From assembly GCA_003220535.1 (NCBI GenBank), contig QHSU01000054.1, positions 1 through 64,000 on the forward strand: a DNA stretch of 64,000 nt, written 5' to 3'. Positions 60,282-64,000 of the stretch are shown in pieces. The stretch comes from Candidatus Rokuibacteriota bacterium (lineage in GTDB: Bacteria > Methylomirabilota > Methylomirabilia > Rokubacteriales > CSP1-6). The notes under the pieces are model-generated. The model did not search any database and was not told the origin of the DNA. It saw only the letters and a program-made list of their open reading frames with translations. The position numbers were made by a program, and so were the translations under genes. Positions within the stretch are counted from its first letter, which is position 1, and the number at the start of each line of letters is the position of its first letter.

Positions 60282-61151
60282 GTGAGACTGCCCCACGAGC
60301 GCTTCGATTACTCGCCGATCGCGGCTCGCCGCCCCTGGAAGCTCCCGCGAGGGGCGCGCATCGCCGTGTGGACCATCGTCAACGTCGAGGAATGGGATAT
60401 CGAGAAGCCGATGCCGCGTGGCGTGCTCTCGGCCCCGCAGGGCGTTACGACGGTGCCCGACGTGCCTAACTGGGCGTGGCACGACTACGGGATGCGCGTC
60501 GGGTTCTGGCGGCTCCACGAAGCCCTCGCGAAGCGGAAGATCCGCGCGACGACCGCCATCAACGCCAACGTGTGCCGGTCCTACGAGCCCATCGCGCGCG
60601 CGATGCTGGACGCGGGCTGGGAATTCATGGGCCACGGGGTCAAGCAGGGCGCGATGCACCTGGTGCCCGACCAGCGCGAGGCGATCCGGACGGCGGTCCA
60701 GATGCTCACCGAATTCACCGGCAAGAAACCCAAAGGGTGGCTCGGGCCGGGGCTGACCGAGACGTGGGAGACGCTCGACCTCCTGGCCGAAGAAGGCATC
60801 GAGTACGTGTCCGACTGGGTGAACGACGATCAACCCTACGAGATCAAGACGACGGCCGGCTCGCTGGTGTCGGTGCCTTATACGCTCGAGCTCAACGACA
60901 TTCCGATGATGCTCATCCAGCACCACGAGTCCCGCGCCTGGCTCGAGCGGGTGCGGGACCAGTTCGACCGCCTCTACCTGGAAGGCGCCAAGAACCCGCG
61001 GGTCATGGCCGTCGCGGTGCACCCCTACATCCACGGCGTGCCGCACCGGATCAAGTACTTCGAGGCGGTTTACGACTACATCCGGAAGCACAAGGGCGTC
61101 TGGATGACGACGGGCGAGGAAATCTACGAGTGGTTCAAGCGCGGACGATGA
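60282..61151 (+). CDS. Polysaccharide deacetylase-family protein (PuuE-like)
   Basis: 289 residues, GTG start with CAGGAGG upstream. The NodB-like fold begins late: RATTAINANVCRSYEPIARAMLDAGWEFMGHGVKQGAMH near 88-125 carries the GHG-type motif, KKPKGWLGPGLTETWETLDLLAEEGIEYVSDW near 147 and AVAVHPYIHGVPHRIKYFE near 245. It resembles the allantoinase/PuuE and imidase branch more than chitin deacetylase, since the first acidic motif is replaced. A cyclic amide or a carbohydrate may be the substrate. Confidence 0.8.
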   Translation: MRLPHERFDYSPIAARRPWKLPRGARIAVWTIVNVEEWDIEKPMPRGVLSAPQGVTTVPDVPNWAWHDYGMRVGFWRLHEALAKRKIRATTAINANVCRSYEPIARAMLDAGWEFMGHGVKQGAMHLVPDQREAIRTAVQMLTEFTGKKPKGWLGPGLTETWETLDLLAEEGIEYVSDWVNDDQPYEIKTTAGSLVSVPYTLELNDIPMMLIQHHESRAWLERVRDQFDRLYLEGAKNPRVMAVAVHPYIHGVPHRIKYFEAVYDYIRKHKGVWMTTGEEIYEWFKRGR

Positions 61152-61482
61152 AGGCCCAGAGCCGCCCGGCGCGCTCGACGACCGCATCCACGTCGTCGGC
61201 GAGCATGTGCGAGATACGCGGCGCGCGAGGCGTAGCGCTCCTCGATCGACACGCGCGGGTCGCCGCTCGCCTCCCGCGCGGCGCGGGTCAGCGGGAACGG
61301 AAGCGTCGAGCCCAGCAGGCTCATGAGATCCCCCGGCGCGCCCTGGTCGGGATGAGGTGGGTTCCAGCGACACCGAGACGGAGCACGCCCACGATCTTCT
61401 CGTAGCCGCCCGCCGCGCCGAACGGACGGCCGTCCAGGACCTTCGAGCGCCGCGTGATCTCGAGCGTCGTCACCCCCATCAT
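61136..61482 (-). pseudogene. Degenerate alpha/beta hydrolase (Abhydrolase_10-like)
   Basis: An ATG overlapping the dehydrogenase TGA (ATGA) opens TTLEITRRSKVLDGRPFGAAGGYEKIVG, the typical N-terminus of a roughly 450-residue alpha/beta hydrolase family. This joins within 40 bases to the family's C-terminus, which is spread over three frames: HPDQGAPGDLMSLLGSTLPF, then VSIEERYASRAAYLAH, then ADDVDAVVERAGRLWAF ending at 61136. The catalytic middle is missing. So it is a large internal deletion followed by frameshifts, and its tail overlaps the 3' end of the convergent deacetylase gene. Confidence 0.7.
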
Positions 61483-62477
61483 CGTCTCGACTTGACCGGC
61501 GCGACCACGACGTCCGTGGGCTTGCCGTCGAGGTAGTGCTCGACGTTCTCGATGGCGCGCAGCAGGCCATCGCGGATGACCTCCGGTGTCTGCCCGGCGT
61601 TGTGCGGCGAGAGCACCGCGCTCGACAACGCGAGGAGGGGGTCGCCCGGCTTGAGCGGCTCGTCGTGGAACACATCGAGCCCGGCCCCCGCGATCTTGTT
61701 TTGTCCGAGCGCGTCGAGCAGGGCGTCGCGCTCGACCAGAGCCCCGCGGCCGGTGTTGACGAGGATCGCGGTGGGCTTCATCAGCGAGAACTCGCGGCGC
61801 CCGAGAAAGCCGCGCGTCTCGGGTGCCAGACGCAGGTGGAGCGTGATGACGTCGGCCCGGCGGCAGATCTCGTCCTTCGACGCGGCGCGGGCGCCGAGCG
61901 CCGCGACCGAGGCGACGTCGCCGCGGGCGCTGTACGCCAGGACGTCCATCCCGAAGGCCTTCGCGAGCGCGATCACACGGGCACCGATCTTGCCGGTGCC
62001 GAAGACGCCGAGCGTCTTGCCCAGGAGCTGGGTCAGGAGATCACGGGGCCAGGCGCCGCCCCGCACCTCACGGTCGACGCGCGGGATCCTCCGGGCGGTC
62101 GCCAGCATGAGCGCCAATGTGTGCTCGGCCACGGCGAAGGCGTTGACGCCGGGGGTGTTGCAGACCGTGATCCCGTGCCGCCCGGCGGCGTCGAGGTCGA
62201 TGTTGTCGGTGCCGGTACCCCAGATCGAGATGAGCTCGAGCTTCCGGCACGCCGCCATCACGCCTTCGGTGAACCGCGCGTGCGCCCGGATGTTGATGGC
62301 GACGCGCGCGCTGTCGATGCGCTTGATCAGCTCCGCTTCGTCGTCGGCGCCCCTGGCACTGAAGACGCGCGTCTCGCCGAGTTTCTTGCAGCGGTCGTGC
62401 GCGGGCGTGCCGTTGAAGACGGACGGAAAGTCGTCCGGGATGACTATTGTAACGGGTGCCTTGAGGTCGGCGCTCAT
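61479..62477 (-). CDS. D-2-hydroxyacid dehydrogenase
   Basis: 332 residues. The NAD site is GVFGTGKIGARVIALAKAFG near 155; the catalytic arginine is in VNTGRGALVERD near 237, glutamate in DVFHDEPLKPGDP near 267 and histidine in LSPHNAGQTPEVI near 287, all in place. It interconverts a 2-oxoacid and D-2-hydroxyacid, for example hydroxypyruvate, phosphoglycerate or glyoxylate. The first nine residues (MSADLKAPV) are encoded by dispersed-repeat copy B, so the start codon may have been supplied by the repeat. The neighbouring serine/alanine-glyoxylate aminotransferase would produce such a 2-oxoacid. Confidence 0.88.
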   Translation of the reverse strand: MSADLKAPVTIVIPDDFPSVFNGTPAHDRCKKLGETRVFSARGADDEAELIKRIDSARVAINIRAHARFTEGVMAACRKLELISIWGTGTDNIDLDAAGRHGITVCNTPGVNAFAVAEHTLALMLATARRIPRVDREVRGGAWPRDLLTQLLGKTLGVFGTGKIGARVIALAKAFGMDVLAYSARGDVASVAALGARAASKDEICRRADVITLHLRLAPETRGFLGRREFSLMKPTAILVNTGRGALVERDALLDALGQNKIAGAGLDVFHDEPLKPGDPLLALSSAVLSPHNAGQTPEVIRDGLLRAIENVEHYLDGKPTDVVVAPVKSRR

Positions 62478-62518
62478 CGGGGGTGGCCTGACTCAAGAGC
62501 GACCCGGCTCTGACACGC
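62451..62518 (+). repeat. Dispersed 68-bp repeat, copy B, over the dehydrogenase start
   Basis: Aligns without gaps to copy C at 63793 (54 of 68 positions by hand count), sharing the blocks CGGGTGCC, GGGTGGCCTGA and GACCCGGCTC. Relative to the genes it is antisense: the dehydrogenase ATG (62477) and its first nine codons lie inside it. The inner hairpin is weaker than in copies A and C. Confidence 0.8.
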
Positions 62519-62562
62519 GCGTTCAACCGTAGGAGCGACCTGGCACCGACCCGACATGCCAA

Positions 62563-63777
62563 CTATCCCGCGTCGGCGAAGGCCGCCTGCGCGGCGGCCA
62601 CACCCGCGCCGGGCTCGCATTTGTAGCCGAGGTCCCGGAGCGCCAGCTCGAGCGCCGACAGGGTCGGCAGCACGTAGTGGGGGCTGGCGGTCATGGCCAT
62701 GGTGCCGATGCGTAGGGTGCTGGTGCGCATCTTGTCGAGGCCCGTGCCGATCAGGATGCCGTACTGGTCCCGCATCCGCGCGACGACGGCGGCCGGCTCG
62801 ATGGCCTTCGGCGTCTTCACGCACGACACGGTGTTGGACAGCAGCGAGGCGTCGGGAAACATCTCGAGCCCCATCGCGGCGAGGCCGCGCCGCACGGCGC
62901 CGCCCGCCACGGCGTGACGGCGGAAGCGGTGGGGCAGCCCTTCCTCGAGGATGAGGCGCGCGGCGACCCGCATCGCGCTGGTGAGGTGTGTCGGGATCGA
63001 CACCGGCTGTCGGCGGGCCGCCCCGTCGGGGACCTTGCCGCCGCGCGACACCGGGATCCAGTGCTCCTTCCACCGGAGCAGGTCGTAGACCAGGCTCGAC
63101 GCCGTGCGCTTGCGTCGCTCCATCGCCGTGAACGCCCGCGGGCTCACCGCGACCAGCCCCATCCCGAGCGGGGCGGCCAGGCACTTCTGCGAGCCGGTCA
63201 TATTGAGGTCGACACCCCACTCGTCGGTGCGCACGTCGATGCCCGCGATCGACGACACGGTGTCGAGGAGGTAGAGCGCGTCGACCGATTTCGCGATGCG
63301 GCCGACGTCCGCCGCCGGATAGGTCGTTCCCGTCGACGTCTCGTTGTGGACGAGCGTGATCGCCTTGGGCCGGAGGCGCTCGGCCTCCCGGGCGAGACGG
63401 TCCATGTCGAGGCGGGCGCCCCACTCGACCGGGAACTCGGTCCAGTCGGCGCCGACCCGGTTCATGATCTCGCGCATCAGCACGCCGAACTGGCCCGCGC
63501 CGACCACGAGCACTCGGTCACCCGGCTCGATCACCGAGAGCGCGCCGGCTTCGAGCGCCGTGCGGCCCGACCCGGGGAGCAGGATGACCTCGCTCTTCGT
63601 CTGGAACACCTCGCGGAGCGCGAGCGTCGTCGGCTCGAGAACTCCCTCGTCGAAGCTCCGGTCGTACTGGATCGCCGAGGGTTGATTCATCGCCTGGATC
63701 ACCGGGAACGGCAGCTCCGTGGGGCCAGGGATCATGAGGACTGGACGCGTGTGGCACTGGGCCCAATTGATCGTCAC
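62563..63777 (-). CDS. Class V aminotransferase (serine-pyruvate / alanine-glyoxylate type)
   Basis: 404 residues, GTG start with AAGGAG upstream. MIPGPTELPFPVIQAMNQ at the start, GSGRTALEAGALSVIEPGD near 69, HNETSTGTTYPAADVGRI near 143 and the PLP lysine in MTGSQKCLAAPLGMG near 193 are typical. It transfers the amino group of serine or alanine to glyoxylate or pyruvate. Together with the 2-hydroxyacid dehydrogenase downstream it could form a serine-cycle-like hydroxypyruvate branch. Repeat copy C lies just upstream of its ribosome site. Confidence 0.9.
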   Translation of the reverse strand: MTINWAQCHTRPVLMIPGPTELPFPVIQAMNQPSAIQYDRSFDEGVLEPTTLALREVFQTKSEVILLPGSGRTALEAGALSVIEPGDRVLVVGAGQFGVLMREIMNRVGADWTEFPVEWGARLDMDRLAREAERLRPKAITLVHNETSTGTTYPAADVGRIAKSVDALYLLDTVSSIAGIDVRTDEWGVDLNMTGSQKCLAAPLGMGLVAVSPRAFTAMERRKRTASSLVYDLLRWKEHWIPVSRGGKVPDGAARRQPVSIPTHLTSAMRVAARLILEEGLPHRFRRHAVAGGAVRRGLAAMGLEMFPDASLLSNTVSCVKTPKAIEPAAVVARMRDQYGILIGTGLDKMRTSTLRIGTMAMTASPHYVLPTLSALELALRDLGYKCEPGAGVAAAQAAFADAG

Positions 63778-63792
63778 CTGAAGCTCCTTTGT

Positions 63793-63860
63793 AGCGGGTG
63801 CCGTGAGATCGGCTCAGACCGAGGGTGGCCTGAGAGAGGCGCGACCCGGCTCCGACACGC
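63793..63860 (+). repeat. Dispersed 68-bp repeat, copy C, upstream of the aminotransferase
   Basis: The copy between the aminotransferase start (63777) and the LAB_N gene end, sharing AGCGGG, GACCGAGGGTGGCCTGA and CGACCCGGCTCCG with copy A. It contains the hairpin GCCT-GAGAG-AGGC; the three central bases differ from copy A but the stem is kept. It would lie in the 5' leader or promoter of the aminotransferase gene. Confidence 0.85.
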
Positions 63861-63913
63861 CCGAATGTCCCGATTCCCGATCCGCCTTCGCCGCCGGCAT
63901 TTTAGCACGCGCG

Positions 63914-64000
63914 TCAGTGGGCGATGGGCTCGGCGTTGCGGAAGATGAAATAGAGATTGCGCGCGTAGACGAAGAGGCCGGCCGCCTGGCCGAGGATGAA
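63914..64000 (-). CDS. LAB_N (lipid A biosynthesis N-domain) protein, C-terminal end (partial)
   Basis: The last 28 codons of a gene that continues beyond the right edge, ending TGA at 63914-63916. FILGQAAGLFVYARNLYFIF is the end of the small membrane domain found at the N-terminus of some lipid-A-disaccharide synthases and as a stand-alone protein in many Gram-negatives. Here the gene ends right after this domain, which suggests the stand-alone form. Its presence supports a Gram-negative envelope. Confidence 0.7.
   Translation of the reverse strand, partial: FILGQAAGLFVYARNLYFIFRNAEPIAH

Noticed and set aside
63793-63860. Repeat copies as a riboswitch upstream of amino-acid genes
   Set aside because: Copies B and C lie near 5' ends of metabolic genes, but copy A is within a coding sequence, which argues for a mobile repeat rather than a sensor.

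Overview
The window is GC-rich chromosomal DNA (roughly two thirds G+C, by eye) with dense, mostly short-gapped genes, frequent GTG and TTG starts, and stop/start overlaps of the ATGA, GTGA and TAGTG kind. The gene content fits a soil or subsurface Gram-negative of the Candidatus Rokubacteria / Methylomirabilota type: many amidohydrolases, LIV-type ABC transporters, copper proteins, outer-membrane barrels and a lipid A-related N-domain protein. That assignment is inference from gene content; no rRNA or other marker gene is present. I saw no tRNA, rRNA, CRISPR array, transposase or prophage.

Layout. 0-4 kb: end of an acyl-CoA dehydrogenase, exonuclease III, an amidohydrolase, a class A beta-lactamase-fold protein and a RidA protein. 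4-8.2 kb (minus): outer-membrane barrel, ZnuA-like binding protein, a 24-codon ORF, ZnuB-like permease, lipoprotein, PAP2 phosphatase; the transporter ATPase is absent. 8.3-15.7 kb: two back-to-back copper clusters, each with CopC and a CopD-cytochrome c fusion, plus a CusF-like protein, a YVTN propeller, a barrel and two small proteins ending in a shared RAPP tail. 15.7-20.5 kb: HAD phosphatase, phosphomannomutase, then a tightly coupled run of AhpD-like protein, HisN-like phosphatase, glycosyltransferase 9 and a small membrane protein. 20.6-31.5 kb: beta-propeller and nitrilase-like gene pair, a TIGR02186-type membrane protein, LLM oxidoreductase, MtaA-like methyltransferase, membrane-ferredoxin-cyclase fusion, TrpB2, DUF993 protein and small genes.

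31.5-43.6 kb: YCII protein, Ski2-like helicase, lipoprotein, methyltransferase, ChbG-like deacetylase, ROK kinase, a broken alcohol dehydrogenase, TlpA-like redoxin, a GlcD-GlcF type oxidase, TauE permease and a PD-(D/E)XK-like protein. 43.7-49.2 kb: dienelactone hydrolase, ManC, cyclase-family protein, UbiD and a DUF1207 barrel. 49.4-53.8 kb: an IclR-led run of M24 protein, alcohol dehydrogenase and a PEP-synthase-like half enzyme. 53.8-60.2 kb: a complete LIV-type transporter operon with an amidohydrolase and a 3-hydroxyisobutyrate-dehydrogenase homologue. 60.3-64 kb: polysaccharide deacetylase, a degenerate hydrolase, 2-hydroxyacid dehydrogenase, class V aminotransferase and the end of a LAB_N protein.

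The most unusual observations are: (1) a 68-bp dispersed repeat in three gapless copies (40197, 62451, 63793), one lying in frame inside a long oxidase gene and one supplying the start codon of a dehydrogenase, reminiscent of the palindromic elements of Rickettsia; (2) a perfect 39-bp inverted repeat (26307-26345 / 26438-26476) that gives two convergent, unrelated genes the same C-terminal tail; (3) LivM and LivK joined in one reading frame with no stop between them; and (4) several enzyme homologues that lack a hallmark catalytic or metal residue.
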